Positions 31,379-40,422 of a stretch of DNA of 64,000 nucleotides are shown here, in pieces. A model generated the notes under the pieces. The model did not search any database, was not told the origin of the DNA, and saw only the letters and a list, made by a program, of their open reading frames with translations. A program made the translations under genes and the position numbers. This DNA is from Bacteroidales bacterium (GTDB lineage: Bacteria; Bacteroidota; Bacteroidia; Bacteroidales; UBA932), in NCBI GenBank assembly GCA_017446775.1, contig JAFSQE010000007.1:41448-105447 (forward strand). Direction: 5' to 3'. Position 1 is the first letter of the stretch. Each line of letters opens with the position of its first letter.

Positions 31379-31945
31379 ATGAAATATTACGTTCTTTTTG
31401 GCCCTCCCGGTGCGGGCAAGGGCACTTTTGCAAAGCTGTTGGTAGAAAACAAAGGGTATTATCACATCTCCACAGGCGATTTGCTCCGCAAGGAGATTGC
31501 CGCCGGCTCTCCGCTTGGCCGTGAGGCAAAAAGCCTGATAGAGAAGGGGAACCTTGTGCCCGACGAGGTGGTCTGCGGCATGATCCGCTCTGAATTCGGT
31601 TCCAACCCCGGAGTACGTGGATTCCTGCTGGACGGATTCCCCCGCACGGTGGCCCAGGCAGAAGCCCTGGACAAGATTCTCTCCGATATGGGGGCAGAGC
31701 TCACCCGCGTGGTATCTATCTATATTACAGACGAGGAGGTCCGCCGCCGCATCAAGGGGCGTGCGCTGGTAGAGAACCGTGCCGACGATGCCGACGACGA
31801 AATCATCTCCACCCGCATCAAGAACTATCACGAGAAAACCGAGCCCGTAATCAACTATTACAAGAAACAGGGCAAGTACTTTGAGGTAGTCGCCGATGGT
31901 TCTATCCCCGAGAACTACGCCAAGGTAGAGGCGCTGGTCGATTAA
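31379..31945 (+). CDS. adk: Adenylate kinase
   Basis: A 188-residue enzyme interconverting ATP+AMP and 2 ADP. The P-loop GPPGAGKGT is at residues 7-15, with HISTGDLLR near 29 and GFLLDGFPRT near 80. The LID is the short form without zinc-binding cysteines. The 3' end overlaps the convergent methyltransferase gene by 4 bp (overlapping stop codons). Confidence 0.97.
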   Translation: MKYYVLFGPPGAGKGTFAKLLVENKGYYHISTGDLLRKEIAAGSPLGREAKSLIEKGNLVPDEVVCGMIRSEFGSNPGVRGFLLDGFPRTVAQAEALDKILSDMGAELTRVVSIYITDEEVRRRIKGRALVENRADDADDEIISTRIKNYHEKTEPVINYYKKQGKYFEVVADGSIPENYAKVEALVD

Positions 31946-33117
31946 CAGTACTTACAAATAATCAGTTTCCTGCTTCTGTCGGCCAGGGTTGTGGCAAACA
32001 GATGGTGTGTGCCGCCGCCCGCAATGGTCAGGCGTGTGCGTAGGGCGTCGGTTGCCAGGGGAAAGTTCATGGCGGTCATCTCCAGTTTTTCGTAGGTTTG
32101 TTTCAACTGGCGTATCGAGGTTTTGTTCCAGTCGAGTACGGACTCCACTTTGAAGCACTTGCCGGGGAAACCTTCCGGCCGGGTGTCTGCCGTGTAGAGA
32201 TGGGTGCTCGAAGCCAGTTTGGCCACGCCAAACCGTTCTGACATCAGCCGGAATGCCCCCGCCTTGAGGATGGCCCTGGACGGTTGCAAGAGGTAGTCGC
32301 CTATCCGGGCGGCGTATTGCACACCGGCTGCCGGTTCTTCGCCGGGGTGGAATGCGAAACGATGGGGTCCGTCGCATGCGACGATAAGTGGTTCCTGACC
32401 AGGGGTCGGATCTTCTTTAATCAACAGCAGCAGTTCCTTTACCTCGCCGGCGACGGCTAGCACGTGGAGTTCGCGGGTTTCGGGGAATTGCGCCAGCGTA
32501 CGGGTGATGTCGGCCATCGGGGATATCTTGGCCAGGACGCATTTGGACTTTGAAAGAAGGGTTTGCAGTACCGCCGTCAGGTCGGGCTCGCAGTCGGAGA
32601 TGTCATATACGCGCCGGGCAGCGGCATCGCGCCGGGCCGGATCCAGATATATCAGGTCAAAGTGTCCAGACTGCCAGGTCAGCCACTCAATCCCGTCGCC
32701 TTCGTGCACGGCGATTGAACTGTCGCCTAAGGCAGAGAAATTGTGGCGGGCTGCGGCGCACAATTCGCCGTTACGCTCGCAGTAATGGGCCTCGCGGGCG
32801 TTGCGGCTCATAAACCAGCAGTCGACGCCAAGCCCGCCGGTGAGGTCTGCGATGAGGGCCCCGTCCGGCACGAAAGCCTGCTTGTATATCGCAGTGACCT
32901 CGCTGCTGGCCTGCTCCAGCGGCAGGCTGCCGGGATACTCCAGCTCCGGATGGGCATACCACGTGGGCAGCTTGCTGCGGATCTTCGCCCGGGCCGCGAT
33001 ATTGCGGGCCGCCCGTCGAACATCCACATCCGGCCACCTGTCCGCCGACAGCAGCAGCCGCCCGGGGTCATCCCCCGCGTGCTCCACTACAAACCGTATG
33101 TATGCATCTTCCGTCAT
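31942..33117 (-). CDS. PG1098-like class I SAM-dependent methyltransferase (THUMP-like domain)
   Basis: A 391-residue protein with a Rossmann methyltransferase fold. The SAM motif is ALIADLTGGLGVDCWF near residue 93. DLIYLDPARRD near 155 resembles the DPPx catalytic motif of RNA/DNA methyltransferases. The C-terminal part (about 250-391) fits the ferredoxin-like and THUMP-like domains known from the Bacteroidetes PG1098 family. The target is unproven; a structured RNA is likely by family. Confidence 0.85.
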   Translation of the reverse strand: MTEDAYIRFVVEHAGDDPGRLLLSADRWPDVDVRRAARNIAARAKIRSKLPTWYAHPELEYPGSLPLEQASSEVTAIYKQAFVPDGALIADLTGGLGVDCWFMSRNAREAHYCERNGELCAAARHNFSALGDSSIAVHEGDGIEWLTWQSGHFDLIYLDPARRDAAARRVYDISDCEPDLTAVLQTLLSKSKCVLAKISPMADITRTLAQFPETRELHVLAVAGEVKELLLLIKEDPTPGQEPLIVACDGPHRFAFHPGEEPAAGVQYAARIGDYLLQPSRAILKAGAFRLMSERFGVAKLASSTHLYTADTRPEGFPGKCFKVESVLDWNKTSIRQLKQTYEKLEMTAMNFPLATDALRTRLTIAGGGTHHLFATTLADRSRKLIICKYC

Positions 33118-33461
33118 ATTAAACCTTTATTTCAGGTGCTCCAAATGGCAGAAAAGTGACGCCATTAGGAACAAAAATGGCCTATTTTGTACCCAATGGA
33201 CCCGTTCTGCCGCCATTAGGAGCACTCGCTTCCGGGCAGAGGCGCCTTTCGCTTGAAAGTGCGTCACTTTTCCGTTCGACAGCCTTTTCTCCGCTACAAA
33301 AATGCCTAAGCTCGGGGACTCGCTTCGCTCAGACATCCCTCGCTTTTAACGGCATTTTTGGGCGCTGCGAAATAGCACGCCTTGCGGCGCTTGCACCGGC
33401 TCTCTCACTCAAACCGTTCCGCACCCTTTCAAGCTGCGGCTATCTCTGGCCGGAGCTGGCG
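33118..33461. repeat. Intergenic palindromic element (REP/MITE-like)
   Basis: This 344-bp gap holds nested inverted repeats and no credible gene. GAAAAGTGACG (33151-33161) pairs perfectly with CGTCACTTTTC (33262-33272). GTGCTCCAAATGGC (33136-33149) pairs 13/14 with 33212-33225. CAAAAATGCC (33297-33306) pairs perfectly with 33351-33360. CCATTAGGA also occurs as a direct repeat at 33162 and 33213. Several short frames cross it, but they follow the repeat symmetry rather than a protein family. It looks like a dispersed palindromic element; copies elsewhere in the genome cannot be checked here. Confidence 0.55.
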
Positions 33462-34892
33462 CTAGTCTTCGTTGGTGTTGACCACCGCGAAGAACTCGCC
33501 GCGTTTGAGAAGGCGGTAGAGATCACCGTTGGGATATTCGAACAGCAGGTACTGCAGGGTGGCCTCCTTGAAGGAATTGGGTCTCCAGCTGCCGTATACG
33601 AACACGTGGCCGGCGTCATCGGCTGCCATTGACATAATCATAAGCGCCGGGCGGCCCTCCTGGTCAACCAGCGGACCATGATCTTTGATTTCGCGGTGCA
33701 GCCCTTCGTCTTTTAGCGAGATGCTGCGCAGATGGATTCTGCGGTCTACATATCCGGGGCTGTCGGGGTCCACCTCCCGCTCGTCTTCGCTGAACAGGGT
33801 GCGGGCATCCTCAAGGTCTTCGTACTGGCAGAAATAGAGGCGGTCGCCGCCCACGGCGGTCTCGAAATAAGAGGAGCCTATGTAGGCAACGGGTTCGAAA
33901 GCCTCGCCGGACACGATATCCTTCGAAGGATCGAAGATCCACAGCCGCTCGTCGCCGCCGCCCAGGGTACCCTGGATAAAGTAGCACTTGTCGCGGCCCG
34001 GGAAAGGACTCAGCCAGGTCCATGCGCGCTGCTCGTTGCGGGCTGCAGAAACGGGGGTGCCGTCTATCAGCTGCCCTTTTGGCAGGACGTTGTCGTAGGT
34101 AACGATGCTGTCGGAGGCGGGATTATAGCAGTACAGGTTGCCGAAATCGTTCTCATACACATAGTTTCTCTTCCACAGGGTGAACCAGACATTGCTGTTG
34201 TTGTCTACAAAGAACCAGAAAGAGGCGCCCAGACGGCCGTCCACCACCTTGCCGCAGTCTTTCTTCTCTCCGGAGACCATATCGATGCTCATAAGGTGGC
34301 ATCCGTCCTCTTTGTAAAGTTCGGGCACGAACGGTACGCTGAATACGTACAGCTTCTTAAGAACCGGATCCACGGCGATTGCGGAGTAGATAGAGTAGCG
34401 CTCCTTTACGATGCCATAGTCGCGGAAAGCTCCGGTGTCCATCTCGTAGCCGAACACGTGCGCGCCGGGGTAGGCCTCTATGCCCTCCTTCCAGTAGTTG
34501 GAGAGGTGGGTGCAGAAATAGAGCCAGCCGTCGCACTCCACAATGGGGCTGTGGATCTTGCCCTGCTGGAACGGGAGGTCCTGCTCGCCGCACAGGTAGG
34601 TCATATCCTCCACGATCATGGTGTGCCTGTAGGTGCGGGGGTCAAACTTGTGGAAGCCGGCACCGTGGCTCTTGGCGTGGGTCGATGAGCCAAAGTAGCA
34701 GTTGCCGTCGGATGCGACGGCCATACCCTGCCACTGTCCGTCCCACTCCTTGCATATCTTGTTCATCGATATGGAGTATACCTTATTCTTCATGGCTTCT
34801 GTGTCGGGTTTCTCAGTGGGTTTGCAATTGCAGCAGCCGCACATAAGCAGAGCCGTAGCAGCCGCCAGAAATAGTGTCTGGAAAGATTTCAT
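33462..34892 (-). CDS. Beta-propeller-like surface lipoprotein, function unknown
   Basis: A 476-residue predicted lipoprotein (signal MKSFQTLFLAAATALLMCGC). The mature part has repeated blocks with W/Y-rich beta-strand patterns, such as GNCYFGSSTH, GWLYFCTHLS, KLYVFSVPFV, DKCYFIQGTL, GDRLYFCQYE and GHVFVYGSW. These fit a multi-bladed beta-propeller. No catalytic motif was recognised. It is 12 bp downstream of the 889-residue lipoprotein, so the pair is probably one operon and one surface or periplasmic system. Carbohydrate binding is possible but not shown. Confidence 0.7.
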   Translation of the reverse strand: MKSFQTLFLAAATALLMCGCCNCKPTEKPDTEAMKNKVYSISMNKICKEWDGQWQGMAVASDGNCYFGSSTHAKSHGAGFHKFDPRTYRHTMIVEDMTYLCGEQDLPFQQGKIHSPIVECDGWLYFCTHLSNYWKEGIEAYPGAHVFGYEMDTGAFRDYGIVKERYSIYSAIAVDPVLKKLYVFSVPFVPELYKEDGCHLMSIDMVSGEKKDCGKVVDGRLGASFWFFVDNNSNVWFTLWKRNYVYENDFGNLYCYNPASDSIVTYDNVLPKGQLIDGTPVSAARNEQRAWTWLSPFPGRDKCYFIQGTLGGGDERLWIFDPSKDIVSGEAFEPVAYIGSSYFETAVGGDRLYFCQYEDLEDARTLFSEDEREVDPDSPGYVDRRIHLRSISLKDEGLHREIKDHGPLVDQEGRPALMIMSMAADDAGHVFVYGSWRPNSFKEATLQYLLFEYPNGDLYRLLKRGEFFAVVNTNED

Positions 34893-34904
34893 ATTGCGTT
34901 ATGG

Positions 34905-37574
34905 TTATTGTTTTGCGGTGATAAGGTTGCGGTTGTGCAGCTGACGTATGCCCTCTTCCCAGCTGCCGCCGCCGGCCCACATATAATATGAGAAGTAGGT
35001 GGTGTTCCCCCGGAAGATTTCTGTCCAGGGCTGCAGTTCGCAGTAGTAGAAGCGGGTGTCGCGGTTGCGCGGGTGGTTGTGCCACATGTGCAGCGTGAAG
35101 GGAGCATCCACCGGGAAGGCGCCGGCAAAATAGACATCCTCAACGGTGTCGTAGTCCACGTTCCACCCCTCTATGGGGAAGAGGAACTTGCCCCAGTAGT
35201 CGGCCATATCAACCCTGTAGTCGCTAAGGCCCTCCTTCTCGGGCACGATGATCTTATCCTGGGGGTCGTGAGCCTTGCCCACCTCAAGGATGGGCTGCGG
35301 CCCCAGCACGTTGAATTCCGGATTGACCATATCCAGTGCAAAACGGATTTCCAGCAGCGGGGTGTCGCCGTACAGGGTGAAAGTTTTCTCTATGGTGTTG
35401 CCCCAGTAGTCGGCAAACATGCGTACCTGCGCATATTCGCCGCCATCTTTAATTATCTCACAGTCATACACTTCGTGAGTCTCTACGCTGGCCTGCCCCA
35501 GGAAATCCTCAAAGCCGCCGAAGGGCCAGAAGTTGCGCTTGCGGTAGGGGCGTTCAGGGTCGTAAGGCTCGTTGGGCCAGTTCTTGAAAAAGACGTTGTC
35601 GCCTTTGTCCTTCACGTAATATTCCATTATGCGCGCGCCTATTACCAGCAGCATCACCCTCACACGGCTGTTCTCCATATAGATTTCATCTATTCCGTCG
35701 CCGTTGACATCCTCTTTCCATAGTTTGACGGCGTCTTGCGCCTCCTCTCCGATGCCCAGCTGGGTGGTGGCTGTCGCCCCCATGGCCGATGTGGTCACGG
35801 TATAGCTGCCGGCGGGCAGTTGCAGGCCGAACAGCAACGTATCGCAGGCCGCTTTGGCAAGGGCTATGGTGCGTTCTGACTCGTACGCTACCGTTTGCGG
35901 CGCATCAAAAGGCGAAACAGAAACCTTAACGGCGATATTCTTACTGCCAGTGAAATTGTATACCGATACGGGGAAAGCGCAGCCGCTTGTTGTGCCGTAA
36001 AGCAGTTTGTGGGTTGCGACCCCCTGCGGCATATCCATCTCTGCCAAAACTTTCTTGGAAGAAACACCCCAGTCGAAGCCGATGGTGATGGCGCTGCGGC
36101 GGCCCATAGCTTCTGGCGAAGGGGCGAGCTCTACCTCCAGGACCCTGACACCATGGCCGGGTACGCTGACATTGTGCGGAACGTTGCCGACAAATGCTAC
36201 TGTGGACGGCAGGGTAACGGCAAACGACCCCCTGACGGTTTTGCTGCCAAAATTTTCAAGCGCAACCTTAAGGGTAGTCCCCTCCACTCGGGCGGAGATG
36301 CCCACCTGGTCGCCGAAATAGTTCTCCAGAAAGGCGCGTTCCAGTATCATAAGTTGTATGGGGCGGCGGAACTGCGTGTCGCCCATCACGGTGAACTCTT
36401 CTGTATTGGCCTCTATGGCCACCTCGCGGCGGTCCATTATGGCATCCCACATCACCTGGCGGTTGAACGGCTCTCCCTTGGGGGTGAAGACCACCATGCT
36501 GTTGCAGCTGCCGTCTGCAATATTGCCCACCGGGATTACGAAGGGCATGCGGCAGGTATCCACAATCTCTTTGTTGCCGGCCGAAGCGATATAACCGTTG
36601 TAAATCGCGGTGCCGGTACCGGCGTAGTCGCCCCACTCCTGAATCGGACGGAACAGATAGCCGCCGCGCTTGTCGCGCTCTTTGGCATATTCAAATTGGT
36701 TATCTTTCAACAACTGCTCCTGGAAGCCCTCCCAGTCACGGCAATCATACAGCGAATGTGTCCCCACGGCTGCCTCTATGCCCGACCCGGACTCGGAAAT
36801 CCAGCGCTCCAGTTCCGGTTTGATAAAGCGCTCGTATTCGCCGCTGAACACAAACCAGCTGTTACCCTCGTTCATGCCGGCAGCCATCGATTCGATGGGT
36901 GTCATGGGGCTGCAGCTCACGGTGCGGATGTCGGTATGCACGCCAAACCAGCCGCGCTTTAAATCGTAATTGTCAACCAGAGCCTGCGCCTCTGCAATCA
37001 GATCCTTGAGCCGCGCCAGATCATCCGGTGTGCCAACCGCCGCAAAGAGCATCTTGCCACCCCTGTGCAGTACAAATGCGTCCAAGGTGGCCGGTTTGCC
37101 GCGCTGCTGGTAGCCCGGGGCGATATTAACGCATTCGGGTGCCTTGTCTGCAAGCCGCTTCCCCAAATCAGAATCGCGCACTACTAACGCCAGCACTCTG
37201 TCGTTATCCTTAAAGGCATCGCGCAGCCCGCTTTGCGAAGGATTCATCAGAATGGCATAATCGCCGCAGAACAGACCCTCCAGGAAGCCCGCCTGCATCT
37301 GCAGCCCGGGGATGCCCAGCTCCTCTGCCAGGTTTCGCCGCCGCTGCTCCAGAATTTTGGCTGCATCGGGCACGCACACCTTGCTCAGGCTGCCGCTGCG
37401 ATATTGCTGCAAGTAGATGCTGTTCCACCAGTTTGTGTAACCGCTCCACTCTATCCCGCTCTGCGCCGGTTGCCGGTCGCTGTCTGCGGCGGTATTAAAA
37501 GAACCGATATAGCAGCCATCGCCACAACCGGCCGCGATTATCATGAGAAATGCAAGGGCAAGAATCCGTTTCAT
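34905..37574 (-). CDS. Large lipoprotein with a mutarotase-like C-terminal region
   Basis: An 889-residue predicted lipoprotein. The start is the ATG giving MKRILALAFLMIIAAGCGDG; an upstream in-frame TTG is less likely. Residues about 30-560 show no recognised family. DVNGDGIDEIY near 640 resembles a calcium-binding DxNGDGxxD loop. The rest (about 640-889), starting with an ARIMEYYVKDKGDNVFF stretch, has the look of a galactose-mutarotase-like supersandwich as found in carbohydrate-active proteins. A TATATTTG -7 box lies at 37599-37606. No SusC/SusD or sulfatase genes are next to it. Confidence 0.65.
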   Translation of the reverse strand: MKRILALAFLMIIAAGCGDGCYIGSFNTAADSDRQPAQSGIEWSGYTNWWNSIYLQQYRSGSLSKVCVPDAAKILEQRRRNLAEELGIPGLQMQAGFLEGLFCGDYAILMNPSQSGLRDAFKDNDRVLALVVRDSDLGKRLADKAPECVNIAPGYQQRGKPATLDAFVLHRGGKMLFAAVGTPDDLARLKDLIAEAQALVDNYDLKRGWFGVHTDIRTVSCSPMTPIESMAAGMNEGNSWFVFSGEYERFIKPELERWISESGSGIEAAVGTHSLYDCRDWEGFQEQLLKDNQFEYAKERDKRGGYLFRPIQEWGDYAGTGTAIYNGYIASAGNKEIVDTCRMPFVIPVGNIADGSCNSMVVFTPKGEPFNRQVMWDAIMDRREVAIEANTEEFTVMGDTQFRRPIQLMILERAFLENYFGDQVGISARVEGTTLKVALENFGSKTVRGSFAVTLPSTVAFVGNVPHNVSVPGHGVRVLEVELAPSPEAMGRRSAITIGFDWGVSSKKVLAEMDMPQGVATHKLLYGTTSGCAFPVSVYNFTGSKNIAVKVSVSPFDAPQTVAYESERTIALAKAACDTLLFGLQLPAGSYTVTTSAMGATATTQLGIGEEAQDAVKLWKEDVNGDGIDEIYMENSRVRVMLLVIGARIMEYYVKDKGDNVFFKNWPNEPYDPERPYRKRNFWPFGGFEDFLGQASVETHEVYDCEIIKDGGEYAQVRMFADYWGNTIEKTFTLYGDTPLLEIRFALDMVNPEFNVLGPQPILEVGKAHDPQDKIIVPEKEGLSDYRVDMADYWGKFLFPIEGWNVDYDTVEDVYFAGAFPVDAPFTLHMWHNHPRNRDTRFYYCELQPWTEIFRGNTTYFSYYMWAGGGSWEEGIRQLHNRNLITAKQ

Positions 37575-37598
37575 GTCAAGGTCAGAATTGTTACCAGG

Positions 37599-37606
37599 CA
37601 AATATA
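37599..37606 (-). promoter_or_regulatory. Promoter (-7 box) of the lipoprotein pair
   Basis: TATATTTG on the minus strand fits TAnnTTTG and ends 24 bp before the ATG of the 889-residue lipoprotein. Confidence 0.5.
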
Positions 37607-37616
37607 ATCATTTCAA

Positions 37617-37650
37617 TAAAAAAACGGTTCCCCGAATGTTCAGGGAACCG
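37617..37650 (-). terminator. Rho-independent terminator of the outer-membrane protein gene
   Basis: CGGTTCCC (37625-37632) pairs perfectly with GGGAACCG (37643-37650). On the minus strand the stem is followed by TTTTTTT. It lies 23 bp past the stop of the beta-barrel gene. Confidence 0.85.
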
Positions 37651-37672
37651 CTTCTTAGCTACGAATGTCTGT

Positions 37673-38287
37673 TTAGAAGATGAATGCTGCGCCTGCGGTG
37701 AGACGGTTGCGCTTGAGAGTTACATCTTCAGTAGCATCGTGGTCGAGCAGACCGAGGTCGTAACCGACGGTAAGGCGGAGTTTCTTCATAACCTCGATGC
37801 CTGCGCCGCCGCCAACCAGGATATCTACACGGCTGATATTGTCGTTTTCGTAATTATTAACGGTGGTGTTGCCGCTAATGCCGACAATAGAACCTTTTTC
37901 CTCGGTTGTGGAGGCCAGACCCACGTTAGCGGTGGGGCCGCCATATACAAACAGGCGGAAAGTGGGTGCGAGATCGATGCCAAAGCTCAGATGCAGGGGG
38001 ACATTGATATAATGCTCTGTGGTTTTGCTGTCGGCGGTAACAAGGCCGCTGCCGATGTTGGTGCTGCTGCTGGCAGTGAGGAACTCATAGTAGAGACCTG
38101 GATTCAGATACAGGCCGGGAGCAATCTCTGCGGAGTAGCCGAAGCCGGCATAGAAGCCGTCTGCGGGGCTGTCTGAATACATTGTACGGGAAGAATTAAC
38201 GTAACCTGCGCCAAAACTCTGTGCGTATGCGGTTGTGCCTGCAAGCAGTAATGCCACTGCTGTGATGGTTCTGATAATAGTTTTCAT
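37673..38287 (-). CDS. Outer-membrane beta-barrel protein (porin-like)
   Basis: A 204-residue protein with a signal peptide (MKTIIRTITAVALLLAGTTAYA) and alternating hydrophobic strands. It ends in the aromatic-terminated strand GAAFIF, typical of outer-membrane barrels (OMP_b-brl family). Eight to ten strands would fit the length. The substrate is unknown. It has its own promoter and terminator and is divergent from obg. Confidence 0.8.
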   Translation of the reverse strand: MKTIIRTITAVALLLAGTTAYAQSFGAGYVNSSRTMYSDSPADGFYAGFGYSAEIAPGLYLNPGLYYEFLTASSSTNIGSGLVTADSKTTEHYINVPLHLSFGIDLAPTFRLFVYGGPTANVGLASTTEEKGSIVGISGNTTVNNYENDNISRVDILVGGGAGIEVMKKLRLTVGYDLGLLDHDATEDVTLKRNRLTAGAAFIF

Positions 38288-38329
38288 TTTTAAATGATCT
38301 AAAAGTTGATGTTTGGCTATTTATCGCCT

Positions 38330-38365
38330 CAAAGATAGTGCCATAATCAGAATTTTCTATCTTTG
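38330..38365. promoter_or_regulatory. Divergent promoters between the OMP gene and obg
   Basis: CAAAGATA at 38330-38337 (TATCTTTG on the minus strand) serves the barrel gene. TATCTTTG at 38358-38365 serves obg. The two identical -7 boxes form an inverted repeat 20 bp apart. Confidence 0.65.
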
Positions 38366-38390
38366 TGGCGGCAAGTGTGCTTATAATACA

Positions 38391-39389
38391 ATGGCGGACA
38401 GTAACTTCATCGATTTTGTAAAGATATTCTGCGCCTCGGGTGCAGGAGGGGCGGGGAGCATGCACCTGCGCAGGGAGAAATATGTACCCAAGGGCGGACC
38501 CGACGGCGGCGACGGCGGCCGTGGCGGGCATATTATCCTGCGTGGCAACAGACAGATGTGGACCCTTATCCACCTCAAATACAAAAAGCACATCAAGGCC
38601 GATTCCGGACAGGCTGGCAGCGGCGGACTGCGTACCGGCGCCGACGGTAAAGACATCATCCTGGAGGTGCCGCTGGGCACTGTGGCCCGCGATGCAGAGT
38701 CCGGAGAACAGCTTTGCGAGGTGATGGAAGACGGTCAGGAGGTCATCCTGCGCCGTGGCGGCCGTGGCGGCCTTGGCAATAACAACTTCAAGAGCGCTAC
38801 CAACCAGACCCCGCGCTATGCCCAGCCGGGCGAACCGGGCGAGGAGGGGTGGATTATCCTGGAACTCAAGATAATGGCCGATGTCGGGCTGGTAGGGTTG
38901 CCCAACGCCGGCAAATCGACCCTGGTGTCGGCTCTTAGTGCGGCGCATCCCAAGATTGCCGATTATGCCTTTACCACCCTGGAGCCCTCCCTGGGCATTG
39001 TGAGCTATCGCGACGACCGCTCTTTTGTGATAGCCGACATCCCCGGCATAATAGAGGGTGCGCACGAAGGCAAAGGGCTGGGACTGAGGTTCCTGCGCCA
39101 TATTGAGCGCAACTCCATGCTGCTGTTCATGGTGGCCGCCGACAGCGACGACGTATCTGCCACCTACAATATTCTGCTTAACGAGCTGCGGCTCTACAAT
39201 CCGGAACTGCTGGATAAAGACCGGATCCTGGTGATTACCAAAGACGACCTTCTTGACGATGAACTGCGTGCTGATATAGAGAAGATGCTGCCCGCCGGCG
39301 TTCCGCATACCTTTATCAGCGCCGTGACCGGCAGCGGCCTGATGCACCTCAAGGATATGGTCTGGGAAGCCCTGAATAGGGAGGTTTAG
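38391..39389 (+). CDS. obg: GTPase Obg (CgtA)
   Basis: A 332-residue essential GTPase of ribosome assembly. The glycine-rich Obg domain (about 1-158) has the repeated GGDGGRGG and GGRGGLGN motifs. The G domain follows: G1 GLPNAGKST near 167, switch TTLEPSLG near 194, G3 [12 protein letters not shown] near 213 and G4 TKDD near 283. The start is the ATG before [12 protein letters not shown]; an upstream frame is non-family sequence. It lacks the C-terminal OCT domain, as in many Bacteroidetes. Confidence 0.96.
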   Translation: MADSNFIDFVKIFCASGAGGAGSMHLRREKYVPKGGPDGGDGGRGGHIILRGNRQMWTLIHLKYKKHIKADSGQAGSGGLRTGADGKDIILEVPLGTVARDAESGEQLCEVMEDGQEVILRRGGRGGLGNNNFKSATNQTPRYAQPGEPGEEGWIILELKIMADVGLVGLPNAGKSTLVSALSAAHPKIADYAFTTLEPSLGIVSYRDDRSFVIADIPGIIEGAHEGKGLGLRFLRHIERNSMLLFMVAADSDDVSATYNILLNELRLYNPELLDKDRILVITKDDLLDDELRADIEKMLPAGVPHTFISAVTGSGLMHLKDMVWEALNREV

Positions 39390-40084
39390 GCGTTGCGGCT
39401 GGCTTCGCGCTGCCAGCGGAGCATCATTATCACAGAGTTGACAAGATAGACGCTCCACATCAGCAGGGTGGCGATGCTTGCGTTTGCGCCCCCTTCTATC
39501 ACGTTGCCAAGCCACATTATCACGGTGGCGACGTTGATGGCGATCCAGATCCACCAGTTCTCGCTGTAGCGCTTCACCGTGAGCACGAAAGCTATCATGG
39601 TGCCGACGGTTGTGAAAGCGTCCATCATGGGCATGGCGTCACCAAAGTAACGCAGGATAACGCCCAGCGCCACAGTCCCCGCTGCCAGAAGCGCACCCCA
39701 TACGGCACGCTGCCTGTTGCTCATCTTTAGTTTGATAACCTCCGCGCTGGCGGCGTTCATGTTCTTTTTCCAATGCATGAAACCCACAAACTCCAGCGGA
39801 ATAAGGTAGAACACATTCAGAATGGTTTCTCCGTAATAGGTCGCCTTGTATGATATTATAGAATAGAGTGCGCACTGTATCCCGCCAAAGATATATGTGC
39901 CCAGCTTCCCCTTGCCGGTGAGTACCACCGATATGGCACCGCAGGTGGCGCTAATCACAGCTATTGCGCTGTCTCCGCTGATAACAGACGGGACCAGGAT
40001 GGCCAGGGTGCAGGCCGCCAGGTACACCACCTCATACCACTTCCATCCAGAAGTCTCCAGCCGTATGTATTCCTTGAGCGTCAT
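39386..40084 (-). CDS. pnuC: PnuC-family nicotinamide mononucleotide/vitamin transporter
   Basis: A 232-residue polytopic membrane protein with seven hydrophobic segments. [24 protein letters not shown] and [16 protein letters not shown] are the conserved W/N-rich stretches of the PnuC family. Substrate (nicotinamide riboside, thiamin or another vitamin) cannot be fixed. No TPP riboswitch is possible because the upstream gap is only 65 bp. Its TATCTTTG box ends 8 bp before the ATG. It converges with obg, overlapping by 4 bp. Confidence 0.88.
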   Translation of the reverse strand: MTLKEYIRLETSGWKWYEVVYLAACTLAILVPSVISGDSAIAVISATCGAISVVLTGKGKLGTYIFGGIQCALYSIISYKATYYGETILNVFYLIPLEFVGFMHWKKNMNAASAEVIKLKMSNRQRAVWGALLAAGTVALGVILRYFGDAMPMMDAFTTVGTMIAFVLTVKRYSENWWIWIAINVATVIMWLGNVIEGGANASIATLLMWSVYLVNSVIMMLRWQREASRNA

Positions 40085-40092
40085 TCCGGCCG

Positions 40093-40100
40093 CAAAGATA
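40093..40100 (-). promoter_or_regulatory. Promoter (-7 box) of pnuC
   Basis: TATCTTTG on the minus strand lies between the rpsU terminator and the pnuC ATG, 8 bp before the ATG. This implies a leaderless or almost leaderless transcript. Confidence 0.6.
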
Positions 40101-40128
40101 TAAAAAAACCGGCCTTGAGGGTCGGTTT
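40101..40128 (-). terminator. Rho-independent terminator of rpsU
   Basis: AAACCGGCC (40106-40114) pairs with GGTCGGTTT (40120-40128) with one non-Watson-Crick pair around a TTGAG loop. On the minus strand it is followed by TTTTTTTA. It lies 22 bp past the rpsU stop. Confidence 0.85.
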
Positions 40129-40149
40129 CCAACATAATCTACAGGAGGC

Positions 40150-40341
40150 TTATTCCTCTTCGAGGCGCAAATGCTGAACGTAGATAGCTTTGTTTTTCTG
40201 CTCTCTGCGGATTACAGACGGTTTCTTGAATTCACGACGGCCGCGAAGCTCGCGCACGATGCCGGTCTTTTCGAATTTGCGTTTGAATTTCTTCAAAGCT
40301 TTCTCGATGTTTTCACCTTCTTTAATCTGTACGATAATCAT
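40150..40341 (-). CDS. rpsU: Ribosomal protein bS21
   Basis: A 63-residue small-subunit protein. The sequence IIVQIKEGENIEKALKKFKRKFEK and the C-terminal basic part are typical of bS21. The start is fixed by an exceptional Shine-Dalgarno, AAAGGAGGTG, 7 nt before the ATG. Bacteroidetes genes normally lack one. In Flavobacterium, bS21 helps hide the anti-Shine-Dalgarno of 16S rRNA and the strong rpsU site serves autoregulation; the same logic is inferred here. It has its own promoter and terminator. Confidence 0.96.
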   Translation of the reverse strand: MIIVQIKEGENIEKALKKFKRKFEKTGIVRELRGRREFKKPSVIRREQKNKAIYVQHLRLEEE

Positions 40342-40347
40342 ATTTGC

Positions 40348-40379
40348 TACACCTCCTTTTTTTAGGGACTGCAAAGATA
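40348..40379 (-). promoter_or_regulatory. rpsU promoter and strong Shine-Dalgarno
   Basis: TATCTTTG (-7 box) lies at 40372-40379 on the minus strand. AAAGGAGGTG (plus-strand complement at about 40350-40359) is a full-length match to the anti-Shine-Dalgarno, at ideal spacing from the ATG. Confidence 0.8.
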
Positions 40380-40422
40380 ACTAAGTTTTTCTGATCGGCA
40401 AATTTTTGTTACCTTGGCGCTG

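Noticed and set aside
33127..33336. 69-codon minus-strand frame
   Set aside because: It lies wholly in the inverted-repeat element and has no support as a gene beyond being open.
33156..33632. Plus-strand frame across the palindromic gap
   Set aside because: It follows repeat symmetry and then runs antisense into the propeller lipoprotein gene.
40085..40149. TPP riboswitch before pnuC
   Set aside because: The gap is 65 bp, holds the rpsU terminator and a -7 box, and lacks thi-box sequence.
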